Assembly (NCBI RefSeq): GCF_001905095.1
Contig: NZ_LWLS01000061.1
Coordinates: 336,103 to 400,102, forward strand
Length of the DNA: 64,000 bases
Origin: Micromonospora sp. CB01531
GTDB taxonomy: Bacteria; Actinomycetota; Actinomycetes; Mycobacteriales; Micromonosporaceae
Direction of reading: 5' to 3'
Shown here piece after piece: positions 23,865 through 38,086 of this stretch. How positions within the stretch are numbered: position 1 is the first letter of the stretch; every line of letters begins with the position of its first letter. Under the pieces are notes generated by a model. The model was not told the origin of the DNA. It saw nothing but the letters and a program-made list of their open reading frames with translations, and did no database searches. The position numbers were made by a program, and so were the translations under genes.

Positions 23865-26800
23865 ATGGCCTTTCGGACGTGGGGCAGGCTGCTGCTCACG
23901 GCGCTCGTGGTGAGCTTGCTGGCCGGGGCCGGCCAGCTCGGCATCGCATACGGGTTCGGCGTCGTACGCCTCAACGGCGCGTTCATCGACGGCTCGGTCA
24001 ACCGGTGGCCGGCCCAGCTCGTCTGGGTCGCCTGGTTCGCGGCGATCGCCGCGGTGACCGGCGCCGTCCTCACCGAACGGTTCGCCCGGCGGGACGGGCT
24101 GCCCGGCGGCACCAGCGAACAGCTCGCCGTCGCCGGTGCCGCCGCCCTGGGCGCGATCGTCGTCGCACCACTGTGCATGCAGCCGGCCCGCGCGGCCGAG
24201 CTCGGCGGCACCATCGAGCCGGTGTGGGCGGTCGGCATCTGCGCGATCCTCGGCGCGGTGGTCGGGGCGGGCGCCGCGATCGCCGTCCTGCTCAAGCCGC
24301 CGCTGGGTTGGAACATCGCGCTGTCCGCGGGGGCTGTCTGGCTGCTCGCGCTGGTCTCCGCCGCGCCGTCGGTGGCCTCGACCGGGCCGCTGCTCAGCGT
24401 ACGCCTGGGGGTCCTCGAACCGTCCTGGCTGGATCCCGCGCCGGCGCAACGCCTGGCCGCGCTGATCATGCCCACGGTGGCCCTGCTGGCCGGCGCGGCC
24501 GTCGGGGCGCTGGCCCGCCGGCGCGGGCACTCCCCGCTCGTCGGGGGGGCGGCCGGGGCGGCCGGCCCGATCCTGCTGGCCTTCGCGTACCTGACCGCCG
24601 GCCCCGGCGTCGCGACCGACCGCTACCAGCTCGCCCCCTACTACGGGGCGCTGGTCGCGGTGGCCGTCGGGGCGCTCGGCTCGGCCGCCACGACGGTGCT
24701 GCGCCGGCCGGTCGCGGAGACCGAAACCACCGCGATCGAGCCGACCGACATCCTCCAGCCCCTGCCGTCGTCGCCCGCCGGTCCCGGCGACCCGGGCTTC
24801 GCCGCGGAGCCGGCCACCGACTCCCTGGCGGCTGTCGAACGTACGGCCATGCAATCGAGCCTTCCCGAGGCCGGGCGGGAGCCGACCCCCCGGAGTGCCG
24901 GCGCCCCCACACCCGCCCACTGGGACTGGCCGCGGCCCTCCGGGCTCACGCCATCGCCCCGGCCGGCCCACCGGTCCCGGGCCGACCGGACGACCCCCGA
25001 CCGCACCGGCCTGGACGACCGCACGGTTTCCGAGGAGCACACCGCGTTCGAGGACCGCCCGGCCGCGGCCGGGCCCATCGAGATCGAGGGCCCGCGCACC
25101 TCCGGCGACCGCGCCGGCGTTGACCGCCGCATTGCCGCCGGCCACGCCGCCTCCGTTGAGCCCGCCACCCCGGCCGGCCGGGGTGGCACCGACGAGCGCA
25201 ACTCCGCCGACGAGCCGGGTTCCCTCGCCGGGGCCGCTGCCGAGCCGGAGCCGGCGGCTTCGCCGAGCCCGGCCGGCGACGCCGGCAGCGATGTGCCCGA
25301 GGCCGTGCGGGACGCCGACGACCTGACGCAGACTCTGCCGGTGCCCGGGCTGCTGCCCCCGCGGCGGCGCACCGCCGCCATCGACGTGCTCGCCGCCGGC
25401 CGCCCGGCGCCGGAGCAGGCGGTCAAGCCGCAGGAGTCGACCGCCGCCCCGGCCCCGGCGACGCTTCCGGAGCGGATGCCGTCGCCGGACGTCGCGGCGC
25501 TCGCGGGCGCGGCGCCGTCGCCGCGGGCCGAAACGCCGGCCGGACCGGAGCCGGACCACAGCACGCCACTCGGGGAGGCAGCCACGACGTCGCCCACCGT
25601 GCCACCGGGCGGCGGCCTGCCCGACCACGAGGCGCCGGCCCGGGCGGACGGAGACGACTCGACGGCCCCGGCACCCGCCGCGCGACCGACTGCCGGTCGC
25701 CAGTCCCGCCGGCAACCGCGGCCGGCACCGGCCGCGGCCAAGGCGGTCCCGGCCGAAGCGGGCAGCGGCCAGCTGACCGACGCCGAAACGGACCCGCGAA
25801 CGGATTCGCCTGCCGTGGACGCCGCCGCGCCGGTCCAGGTCGGGCAGGAGCCGGCCGCAGCCGCACCGGAGAGCGCGTCGGCGAACCCCTCGGCGGCGGA
25901 GGCGGCGGCCGGTGCCGGCGATCCGGGCTCGACGAGCGCCCGCCCGGGCAGCCGATCCAGGCGCGGACGCAAGACCCGCACCAGCCCGGCAACCGCAACG
26001 ACTCCGGCCGGCGCGACGAGCCCCGCCCCGGCCTCGTCGACCGGGGCGACCCCAGCCGAGGCGGCGCCCGGCGCGGCGGCCTCCACCGAGGCGAAGCCGG
26101 CCGAAGGAACGCCCGGCGCGGCGCCCTCCATCGAGGCGAAGCCGGCCCAAGCGACCCGAGCCCGCCGGAGGCCAGCCCGGACGGCCTCGACCGAGGCGGA
26201 CCCGGCCCGGGCGCCCCGGATCGAGGCGGACCCGGCCCAGGCGGCCCCGATCGAGGCGCCGCACGTTCGGGCGACACCAGAGGTGCCCCCGGCCGACCCG
26301 CACCCGGCTGCGCCCGAGGTCGACGTACCGGCGCGCTCGGCGTCTCCGGCGACGCCGCCGGCCCCCCGGGCGGCCGGTGACCTCGACCAGCGGCCCGGCG
26401 GCCGGACGCCGCTGTTCGGCGCCGAGCCGTCCGACGCCACGGCGGATCCCCAGATCAACGAGGGTGGACGCCCAACCCGGAGTTACTTCTTCTCCGACGA
26501 CGAGCCCGCGGCGACCGACCTACCCGGGCCGGCCGACGCACCGGCGTCGCCGCGCCCGCGCTTCCCGATCTTCGAGGACGTGACGGATCCGCCGGAGGAA
26601 GCCCTGCCGACCGGGCCGGTGGCACTCCCACCCAGCCAACCGGTCGGCCCACGGGACGGTGCCGGGCCGGGCAGCAGCGGCGGCGGCGACCCGACCGGTG
26701 CCACCGGCAGCACGACGGACACTCCGGACCGGACGGAGGCGCCGACCGGGGCAGCCCAGGTCGAGCCGATGCCGCGTCCCCGTCACCGGGCCCTGCCCGA

Positions 26801-27128
26801 CCTGGGCCGGGAGGCCCGTTGGGACGCCTTCGCCAACGCCCGGCAGGCGACCCCCGTCCTGCCGAACGCCCCGCAGCCCGGCGGCCGGCACGCCGACACC
26901 ACCGGATCCCCGACCGAAGGTGAGGAGGGCGGGGAGCCGGGTGACGGACGGTCGAAGCTCCGTGGCCTGTTCCGGCGCAACCGGGCCAAGGGCACGCCGG
27001 GTGACGCGGGCCGCGAGTCCGAGTCGCTGGCGCAGGACGATGAGTACGTCGACTGGGTCGCCGGACTCGCCTCGGACGACGGGCAGGACATCCCTACGCT
27101 GCGCGGCGGCCGCCACCACCGCGACTGA
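23865..27128 (+). CDS. Large membrane protein with long disordered tail, function unknown
   Basis: 1087 residues. Residues ~5-290 hold about eight hydrophobic segments; residues ~290-1020 are Ala/Pro/Glu/Thr-rich and predicted disordered, with degenerate ~13-residue repeats around 720-800 (variants of STEAKPAEGTPGAA). The last ~60 residues are more ordered and charged (LRGLFRRNRAKG; DDEYVDWVAGLASDDGQDIPTLRGGRHHRD), looking like a conserved tail. I chose the ATG at 23865: a TAACGT -10 ends seven bases before it, a leaderless arrangement. I do not recognise a characterised family. Confidence 0.75.
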   Translation: MAFRTWGRLLLTALVVSLLAGAGQLGIAYGFGVVRLNGAFIDGSVNRWPAQLVWVAWFAAIAAVTGAVLTERFARRDGLPGGTSEQLAVAGAAALGAIVVAPLCMQPARAAELGGTIEPVWAVGICAILGAVVGAGAAIAVLLKPPLGWNIALSAGAVWLLALVSAAPSVASTGPLLSVRLGVLEPSWLDPAPAQRLAALIMPTVALLAGAAVGALARRRGHSPLVGGAAGAAGPILLAFAYLTAGPGVATDRYQLAPYYGALVAVAVGALGSAATTVLRRPVAETETTAIEPTDILQPLPSSPAGPGDPGFAAEPATDSLAAVERTAMQSSLPEAGREPTPRSAGAPTPAHWDWPRPSGLTPSPRPAHRSRADRTTPDRTGLDDRTVSEEHTAFEDRPAAAGPIEIEGPRTSGDRAGVDRRIAAGHAASVEPATPAGRGGTDERNSADEPGSLAGAAAEPEPAASPSPAGDAGSDVPEAVRDADDLTQTLPVPGLLPPRRRTAAIDVLAAGRPAPEQAVKPQESTAAPAPATLPERMPSPDVAALAGAAPSPRAETPAGPEPDHSTPLGEAATTSPTVPPGGGLPDHEAPARADGDDSTAPAPAARPTAGRQSRRQPRPAPAAAKAVPAEAGSGQLTDAETDPRTDSPAVDAAAPVQVGQEPAAAAPESASANPSAAEAAAGAGDPGSTSARPGSRSRRGRKTRTSPATATTPAGATSPAPASSTGATPAEAAPGAAASTEAKPAEGTPGAAPSIEAKPAQATRARRRPARTASTEADPARAPRIEADPAQAAPIEAPHVRATPEVPPADPHPAAPEVDVPARSASPATPPAPRAAGDLDQRPGGRTPLFGAEPSDATADPQINEGGRPTRSYFFSDDEPAATDLPGPADAPASPRPRFPIFEDVTDPPEEALPTGPVALPPSQPVGPRDGAGPGSSGGGDPTGATGSTTDTPDRTEAPTGAAQVEPMPRPRHRALPDLGREARWDAFANARQATPVLPNAPQPGGRHADTTGSPTEGEEGGEPGDGRSKLRGLFRRNRAKGTPGDAGRESESLAQDDEYVDWVAGLASDDGQDIPTLRGGRHHRD

Positions 27129-27174
27129 CCCCCCGGTCCGGGCCGGCCACCTGGCCGGTCCGGGCCGGAGGCGC

Positions 27175-32409
<5,235 letters not shown>

Positions 32410-32416
<7 letters not shown>

Positions 32417-33036
32417 GTCAGTGCCCCGAGCAGCTCGGCGGCGGTCCGGGCCGGGTCGGCGGCCTCGGACAGCGCCCCGACCACCGCCACCCCGTACGCC
32501 CCGGCGGCCCGCAGCGCCGGCACCCGCGCGGCGGTCACCCCGCCGATCGCGATCACCGGTACGTCCACCGCCCCGGCGACCGCGCGTACCCCCTGGGGGC
32601 CGATCGGGTCGGGCAGCCCGGCCTTGGTGGCGGTGGCGTGGCAGGGACCCACGCCCAGGTAGCTGGCTCCGGCGGCGACCGCCGCGACGGCGGCCCCCGG
32701 TTCCCGAGCGGTGGCGCCGAGCACGGCGGCGGCGCCGAGCACGTGACGGGCGGCTGCCACGGGCAGGTCGTCCGCTCCGACGTGGCCACCTGCGGCGTCC
32801 ACCGCGAGCGCCACGTGCAGCCGGTCGTTGACCAGGCAGGTCGCCCCGTACGGCCGGCACAGCGCGACCACCCGATGGGCCAGTTCGTACGCCTCCCGGT
32901 CGGTAGCGTCGTCCAAAACCCGGACCTGGACGACCAGTTCGGCGCGGGCCACCGGCAGGGCGGCGCGCAGCACGGCGAGCGGATCCCGCCCCGGCCGAGT
33001 GTCGGTGATCAGATGCAGACGTCCCAGGGACGGCAC
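32410..33036 (-). CDS. thiE: Thiamine-phosphate synthase ThiE
   Basis: Couples HMP-PP and thiazole phosphate. 208 residues; HLITDTR, LVNDRLHVALAVDAAGGHVGADDLP, YLGVGPCHATATKAG and VIAIGGVTAARV match the family. The usual QLREK is QVRVL here. GTG at 33036 with GGGAGGAG seven bases upstream, inside the 3' strand of the TPP riboswitch, so translation is the likely control point. First gene of the operon. Confidence 0.94.
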
Positions 33037-33042
33037 GGCAAC

Positions 33043-33138
33043 ACTCCTCCCTGCGCCGGCATTACCCGGATCAGGTTCGACGGTCGGGGGCTGCAGCCCC
33101 CCTCTCAGCCCGGTGCACCGGGCTCCCGTGAGTCACTT
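33043..33138 (-). ncRNA. TPP (THI-box) riboswitch
   Basis: On the minus strand both conserved cores are present: GGGCTGAGAGG (complement of ~33100-33111) and GAACCTGATC followed by GGGTAATGCCGGCGCAGGGAG (from ~33078 downward). A GC-rich hairpin (GGGGGCTGCAGCCCCC) forms the variable P3 arm. The 3' end runs into the thiE ribosome-binding site GGAGGAG, implying that TPP binding hides it. Confidence 0.96.
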
Positions 33139-33145
33139 GTGGCCT

Positions 33146-33175
33146 ACAGTACGACGTCCGCCGCGGATCCGCCAA
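33146..33175 (-). promoter_or_regulatory. Probable promoter of the thiamine operon
   Basis: Minus strand: -35 TTGGCG (33170-33175), 18-base spacer, -10 TACTGT (33146-33151). The predicted start near 33139 coincides with the riboswitch 5' end. Confidence 0.55.
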
Positions 33176-33251
33176 GGCCGGTGGCACTTTTCCCACCCAC
33201 CGCCGCCCTGCCCGGCCACGGGTGCTGCCAGCAGGCTGGAGCGGACAGCAC

Positions 33252-33289
33252 GCTGCCCCGGTGCCGAACAGAACGGGCGCCGGGGCAGC
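33252..33289 (-). terminator. Terminator after the aldo/keto reductase gene
   Basis: Nearly perfect ~14-bp stem (GCTGCCCCGGTGCC against GGCGCCGGGGCAGC, one G-T pair) with a short loop, 12 bases past the stop codon and upstream of the thi promoter. Confidence 0.65.
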
Positions 33290-33300
33290 GGAAAGCCGGG

Positions 33301-34254
33301 TCAGAGGATGGCGTCGAGGGCGACCAGGTCCTCGTCGGTGGGCTGCCAGGCACCCGCCTCGGCGTTGGCGCGTACCTGCTCGGGCGTGGTGGCACCGGCG
33401 ATCACCGAGGTCACCGCCGGGCGGGCGGCGAGCCCACCGATGGCCACCTGGAGCATCGAGATCCCACGCTCCGCCGCGTACGCCTCGATCGCCTCGATGG
33501 TGTCCCAGTCCGCCGCGGCCAGCCGCTCGGCGTACCGGCCGCCGCCGGAGAGCCGGCTGCCGGCGGGCGGTACCTCGCCCCGGTGGTACTTGCCGGTGAG
33601 CAGGCCGTTGGCCAGCGGGAAGAACGGCAGCATGCCCAGGCCGAACCGCTCGCAGGCCGGGATGACCTCGGCCTCGACGCGCCGCTCCAGCAGGCTGTAG
33701 TGGTTCTGCGCGGAGATGAAGCGGGTGCGGCCCTGGGAGGACGCGGTCCAGTCGGCGTCGGCGATCTGCCAGCCGGCGAAGTTCGAGTTGCCGAGGTAGC
33801 GGACCTTGCCGGTACGGACCAGGTCGTCCAGGGCAGCAAGTGTCTCGTCGATCGGAGTGTCGGGGTCGGGTTCGTGCATCTGGTACAGGTCGATGTGGTC
33901 GGTGCCGAGCCGGCGCAGCGACGCCTCGACTGCGCGAGCGATGTAGCGGCGGGCACCCCGGGCATCGAAGTCCGGCCCGTTCAGGCCGTGCATGTCCATG
34001 CCGAACTTGGTGGCGACCACCACGTCCTCGCGGTGGCCCTTGAGCGCCTGCCCGAGCAGCTCCTCGGAGCTACCCTGCGGCTCGCCGTAGATGTCGGCGG
34101 TGTCGAAGAAGTTGATCCCGGCGTCGAGCGCGGCCTCGACCACCGCCCGGGTGCCGTCGAGGTCGAGCTTGCGGCCGAAGTTGTTGCAGCCGATGCCGAC
34201 CACGGACACCACGAGCCCGGAGTCGCCCAGCCGGCGGTACGTCATCTCACTCAC
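33301..34254 (-). CDS. Aldo/keto reductase
   Basis: 317-residue NADPH-dependent reductase with the catalytic tetrad visible: Asp and Tyr in FFDTADIYG, Lys in VATKFG, His in LYQMHEPD. Resembles the AKR11/12-type general reductases; substrate unknown. The GTG at 34254 lies seven bases after a TAGAGT -10 box, so it is probably leaderless; an ATG three codons later (34245) is the alternative. Confidence 0.9.
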   Translation of the reverse strand: MSEMTYRRLGDSGLVVSVVGIGCNNFGRKLDLDGTRAVVEAALDAGINFFDTADIYGEPQGSSEELLGQALKGHREDVVVATKFGMDMHGLNGPDFDARGARRYIARAVEASLRRLGTDHIDLYQMHEPDPDTPIDETLAALDDLVRTGKVRYLGNSNFAGWQIADADWTASSQGRTRFISAQNHYSLLERRVEAEVIPACERFGLGMLPFFPLANGLLTGKYHRGEVPPAGSRLSGGGRYAERLAAADWDTIEAIEAYAAERGISMLQVAIGGLAARPAVTSVIAGATTPEQVRANAEAGAWQPTDEDLVALDAIL

Positions 34255-34261
34255 GAGATCC

Positions 34262-34267
34262 ACTCTA
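34262..34267 (-). promoter_or_regulatory. -10 box of a probable leaderless promoter
   Basis: TAGAGT on the minus strand ends seven bases before the GTG of the aldo/keto reductase gene; there is no Shine-Dalgarno sequence. Confidence 0.45.
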
Positions 34268-34319
34268 TGCCCGGGCGGAGAGCGCAACTGGTCGAGCCCC
34301 GAGGTCGGGACGACCCGGT

Positions 34320-34355
34320 GAGTCGTTCACGACATCAGCTCCACAGCGGCGCTCA
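34320..34355. repeat. Dispersed dyad sequence, copy 1
   Basis: Contains the interrupted palindrome GTCGTTCACGAC followed by ATCA. It matches 26 of 36 positions (16 of the first 18) of the intergenic sequence at 44126-44161. Lies downstream of the ABC-F gene. Confidence 0.4.
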
Positions 34356-34410
34356 CCCGGGGCCGCCGCGCCGAACTCGCGGCGGACCCGGGTCGAAGGC
34401 ACCGGCCCGG

Positions 34411-36090
34411 TCAGCCGACGTCCCAGACCGGCTCGGGGGTCTCCACCACCTCGCCGTCGCCACGGAACAGCACGAACCGGTCGAAGGAGCGGGTGAACCA
34501 GCGGTCGTGGGTCACCGCGATCACCGTCCCCTCGAACGCGGCCAGCCCGGCTTCGAGCGCCTCGGCGGAGGCCAGGTCGAGGTTGTCGGTCGGCTCGTCG
34601 AGCAGCAGCAGGGTCGCGCCGGAGAGCTCCAGCAGCAGTACCAGGAAGCGGGCCTGTTGGCCACCGGAGAGGGTGCCGAAACGCTGATCGCCCTGCCCGG
34701 CCAGCTCGTACCGGGACAGCGCCGCCATCGCCGCGTGCCGGTCCATCCCGGCCCGGTGCTCGTCGCCCCGCCAGAGGATGTCGACCAGCGTCCTCTCCAC
34801 CAGCTCCGGCCGGTCGTGGGTCTGCGAGAAGTGCCCGGGCCGGACCCGGGCGCCGAGGCGTACCACCCCGCCGTGGGCGACGGGGGCAAGCGCGGCCGCG
34901 CCGTCGACCGGCGCGTTGGCCGGGTCCGGGTCGCTCCCGCCGCGGGCCAGCAGGCGGAGGAAATGCGACTTGCCCGTCCCGTTCGCGCCCAGCACGGCGA
35001 CCCGGTCGCCGTACCAGAGCTCCAGTTCGAAGGGGTAGGTCAGGCCGTCGAGCTCGAGCTGCTCGCAGATCACCGCCCGTTTGCCGGTCCGCCCGCCGGT
35101 CAGCCGTATCCGGATGTCCTGGTCCTTCGGGGGTACGGGCGGCGGGCCGGCCTCCTCGAACTTGCGCAACCGGGTCTGCGCCGACTGGTAACGCGAGGCC
35201 ATGTCGGAGTTGTACGCGGCCTTCTGCTTGTACATCAGCACCAGCTCGCGCAGCTTCTGGTGCTCCTCGTCCCAGCGCTTCCGCAGCTCGTCCAGGCGGG
35301 CGTGCCGGGCCACCCGCGCCTCGTGCCAGCTCGCGAAGCTGCCCGGATGCACCCAGGCGCTGCCACCTTCGACGGCGACCACCCGGTCGGCGGTCTGCGC
35401 CAGCAGCTCCCGGTCGTGGGAGACGTAGAGCACCGACTTGCCGGACTCGCGCAGCCGTGCCTCCAGCCACCGCTTGCCCGGCACGTCGAGGAAGTTGTCC
35501 GGCTCGTCGAGGAGGAGCACCTCGTCGGTGCCCCGGAGCAGCAGTTCGAGGGCGAAGCGCTTCTGCTGGCCGCCGGAGAGGGTCCGCACCGGGCGGTCCC
35601 GGGCGGCATCCCACGGCAGGTCGAGGACGATGGTGGTGACGGTGTCGAAGAGCACCTCGGCGTCGTACCCGCCGACCTCACCCCAGGCCGCGAGCGCGTC
35701 CGCGTACGCGAGCTGGGCCTTGCCGGCGGCGGTGCTGTACTTGCCGCGGACCTCGGCCACCCGCATGGCCGCCTCGGTCTCGGCGAGCCGGCGGCCGGCG
35801 TCCCGCAGCGCCGGCGGGGCGAGCGCGAGGGCCAGGTCGGCGAGCGTCGAGTCGTCCCCGATCATCCCGATGAACTGCCGCATCACGCCGAGACCGCCGG
35901 AGCGGGCGATCGCGCCGGTCTTCACCGGCAGGTCGCCGGCGACCATCCGGAGCAGGGTGGTCTTGCCGGCGCCGTTGGGCCCGACGAGGGCCACCTTGGC
36001 GCCCTCACCGACCCGGAACGACACCTCGGCGAAGAGCTCCCGACCGTCCGGGAGGAAGTGCCCGACCCCTGCCACGTCCACGTATCCCAC
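34411..36090 (-). CDS. ABC-F family ATPase
   Basis: 559 residues, soluble tandem ATPase without membrane segments. Walker A GPNGAGKTT and GANGTGKS, signatures LSGGQQKRF and LSGGQQARF, Walker B VLLLDEPDNFLD and LLLLDEPTDNLD, with a charged coiled linker between (residues ~230-300). ABC-F proteins act on the ribosome E site, in translation control or antibiotic protection; which applies here is unknown. GTG at 36090; CAGGAT six bases upstream may be the -10 of a leaderless mRNA. Confidence 0.92.
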   Translation of the reverse strand: MGYVDVAGVGHFLPDGRELFAEVSFRVGEGAKVALVGPNGAGKTTLLRMVAGDLPVKTGAIARSGGLGVMRQFIGMIGDDSTLADLALALAPPALRDAGRRLAETEAAMRVAEVRGKYSTAAGKAQLAYADALAAWGEVGGYDAEVLFDTVTTIVLDLPWDAARDRPVRTLSGGQQKRFALELLLRGTDEVLLLDEPDNFLDVPGKRWLEARLRESGKSVLYVSHDRELLAQTADRVVAVEGGSAWVHPGSFASWHEARVARHARLDELRKRWDEEHQKLRELVLMYKQKAAYNSDMASRYQSAQTRLRKFEEAGPPPVPPKDQDIRIRLTGGRTGKRAVICEQLELDGLTYPFELELWYGDRVAVLGANGTGKSHFLRLLARGGSDPDPANAPVDGAAALAPVAHGGVVRLGARVRPGHFSQTHDRPELVERTLVDILWRGDEHRAGMDRHAAMAALSRYELAGQGDQRFGTLSGGQQARFLVLLLELSGATLLLLDEPTDNLDLASAEALEAGLAAFEGTVIAVTHDRWFTRSFDRFVLFRGDGEVVETPEPVWDVG

Positions 36091-36130
36091 GCGGGCATCC
36101 TGCCCGAGGGGGCGGGACGGCGACACTCGA

Positions 36131-36745
36131 TTATCGGGTGACCCGCAGCACCCGGTAGCCCTTCTGGCTGGCGTGCCGCTCGACCTGCCAGCCCTGCTCG
36201 ATGAGCCAGCGGTGCAGCGAGTCGCCGCCGAGGTGCCGGGCGACGACCAGCCACGCCACCCCGTCCGGGGCGAGCCGGGGCAGCCAGCGGAGCAGCAGTT
36301 CGTGCAGCTCCGCTTTGCCAATGTGGATCGGCGGGTTGGACCAGATCTGGGCAAGGGAGAGGTCGGCCGGTACGTCGTCCGGCGCGGCCACCCGGACGCG
36401 GTCGGCGACGCCCACCCGGGCAGCGTTGGCGGCGGTGAGTTCCCGGGCCCGTTCGTTGACGTCGACCGCCCAGACGGTGGCGGACGGCGCGCTGGTGGCC
36501 AGTACGCAGGTGATCGGCCCGAACCCGCAGCCGACGTCGAGCAGTGGGCCGGTGGTGCCAGCGGTCGGCAGCTCGGCCTTACGCAGCAGGACGGCGGTGC
36601 CGGGATCGAGCCGGTCGGCGGAGAAGACGCCGGCGGCCGAGGTGAGGGTGTAGTCGCGCCCGGCCACGGAGAACTCGACCTCGCGCGGCCGGGCGGGGGT
36701 GGTGGGTTCAGCGGTGAAGTAGTGGTCGCCGGTCACGTCCGGCAT
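36131..36745 (-). CDS. RsmC-like class I methyltransferase
   Basis: 204 residues. Motif I LLDVGCGFGPI and the catalytic NPP motif in IWSNPPIHIGK mark the MTS family that methylates guanine N2 in rRNA. Single-domain form. ATG at 36745 lacks a ribosome-binding site. Followed 40 bases later by the ABC-F gene, both acting on the ribosome if the families hold. Confidence 0.85.
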   Translation of the reverse strand: MPDVTGDHYFTAEPTTPARPREVEFSVAGRDYTLTSAAGVFSADRLDPGTAVLLRKAELPTAGTTGPLLDVGCGFGPITCVLATSAPSATVWAVDVNERARELTAANAARVGVADRVRVAAPDDVPADLSLAQIWSNPPIHIGKAELHELLLRWLPRLAPDGVAWLVVARHLGGDSLHRWLIEQGWQVERHASQKGYRVLRVTR

Positions 36746-36850
36746 TGTCGCACCGGCCCCGGACGGCACCGCCGACGGTGCGGGCGAAGTAGATGCGACA
36801 CCACTTCGCTTGATTTTCCCGATATTACCCCCGAAAGGGACAATGGGTCC

Positions 36851-36856
36851 TAGGGT
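36851..36856 (+). promoter_or_regulatory. -10 box of a probable leaderless promoter
   Basis: TAGGGT ends seven bases before the ATG at 36864. It decides that start over in-frame codons further upstream. Confidence 0.45.
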
Positions 36857-36863
36857 AACGCAC

Positions 36864-38060
36864 ATGGTGTATCGGTACGAGTCCGATAAGGACGGCTTCC
36901 TGGAGTACCCGAGGCCCGGGTCGGAGCCGTCCGTACCCGCGGCACCTCCACCCGCGGGCCCCTCGCCGTCCCGCTTCCCCACTCCGTCGCTGCCCCCGCC
37001 GGTGCGGCGCACCCGACCGCCCGTCGACGTCATCCCGGCCCCGGCCCCCGCCCCGGCGCCGGCCCGGCAGGCGTCCGCTCCGGCCGCCGCCCGGGCCACC
37101 GGGCCGACGCCGCCGCCGGCGTCCACCGCCGCACCGCATCGGGAGGCAGCGCCGCCGGCGTCCACCACCGCGGCGCGCCCATCCGCGCCGGCCGCGGAGC
37201 CCCCGGTCACCCGCACGGCAGACGAGCTGGATCAGGCCGAGCCTGCCAGGCCCGCCCGCAGGCGCGGCGGCGGCCGGGCCTGGCAGGTGCTGATCGGCGG
37301 CGCCGCCGTGCTGGTGCTGCTCGCGCTCTGCGGCCTGGCCGTCGCCGCCCTGCTCCAGGAGCGGACCGGCAACCCGCAGGCCGGCCAGCAGACCGGGCAG
37401 CCCGTGGTGGAGCAGTCGGCCGCCGCCGACGGGAAGGACCTGGACTCCCGGGACACCGACCAGTCGGCGCTCACCGCCAAGGAGGTCTTCCCGGGCCGGC
37501 AGCTCGTGGTCGCCAGCGGCCAGCCGGCCTACCAGGTGCTCAAGTCGCAGTCCAGCGGCAGCTGCGCGGTCGCGGCGACCGATGAGATCGCCGACCTGCT
37601 CGTCCGCCTCGGCTGCAACCAGGTGGTCCGGGCGACCCTCCGCTCCCCCGACGGGGACTACCTGATCACCGCCGGCCTGTTCAACCTGACCGACGTGGCC
37701 AGCGCCCAGCGGGCCCGGGACCGGATGCGGCAGCTGCTTGACGAACGGCAGGGCCGGCTGCAGGGCATGTCGGTCGACAACAGCACCGAGGCCGTGGCGA
37801 AGGCCGGCGCCCGGGTCGGCTGGCAGGTACGCGGGCACTACCTCGCCTACTGCCTGGTCGCCCGCGCGGACGGGCAGCGAATCAGCTCCACCGACGCCAA
37901 CGCGCGCGACATCCTGTACGACCTGATCGAGGTCCACCTCAACCGCGGCGTGCTGGAGCGCCGGGCGAACGGCGGGGTGGCCAGCCAGCCCACCCAGCCG
38001 CAGACCGACGACAGCGCCGGCCAGAACGCGACCGACCAGCGGAGCCCCCGCAACAACTGA
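36864..38060 (+). CDS. Membrane-anchored protein, Pro-rich N-terminus, function unknown
   Basis: 398 residues. Residues ~10-130 are Pro/Ala-rich and cytoplasmic; one membrane helix at ~142-166 (LIGGAAVLVLLALCGLAVAALL); residues ~170-370 form a folded extracytoplasmic domain with two cysteines (SSGSCAVAATDEIADLLVRLGCNQ) that may pair. The tail is hydrophilic. I do not recognise a named family. The only plus-strand gene between truA and the RsmC-like gene. Confidence 0.8.
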   Translation: MVYRYESDKDGFLEYPRPGSEPSVPAAPPPAGPSPSRFPTPSLPPPVRRTRPPVDVIPAPAPAPAPARQASAPAAARATGPTPPPASTAAPHREAAPPASTTAARPSAPAAEPPVTRTADELDQAEPARPARRRGGGRAWQVLIGGAAVLVLLALCGLAVAALLQERTGNPQAGQQTGQPVVEQSAAADGKDLDSRDTDQSALTAKEVFPGRQLVVASGQPAYQVLKSQSSGSCAVAATDEIADLLVRLGCNQVVRATLRSPDGDYLITAGLFNLTDVASAQRARDRMRQLLDERQGRLQGMSVDNSTEAVAKAGARVGWQVRGHYLAYCLVARADGQRISSTDANARDILYDLIEVHLNRGVLERRANGGVASQPTQPQTDDSAGQNATDQRSPRNN

Positions 38061-38086
38061 CGGGCGGCCCGGCGCCGGAAGGACGG

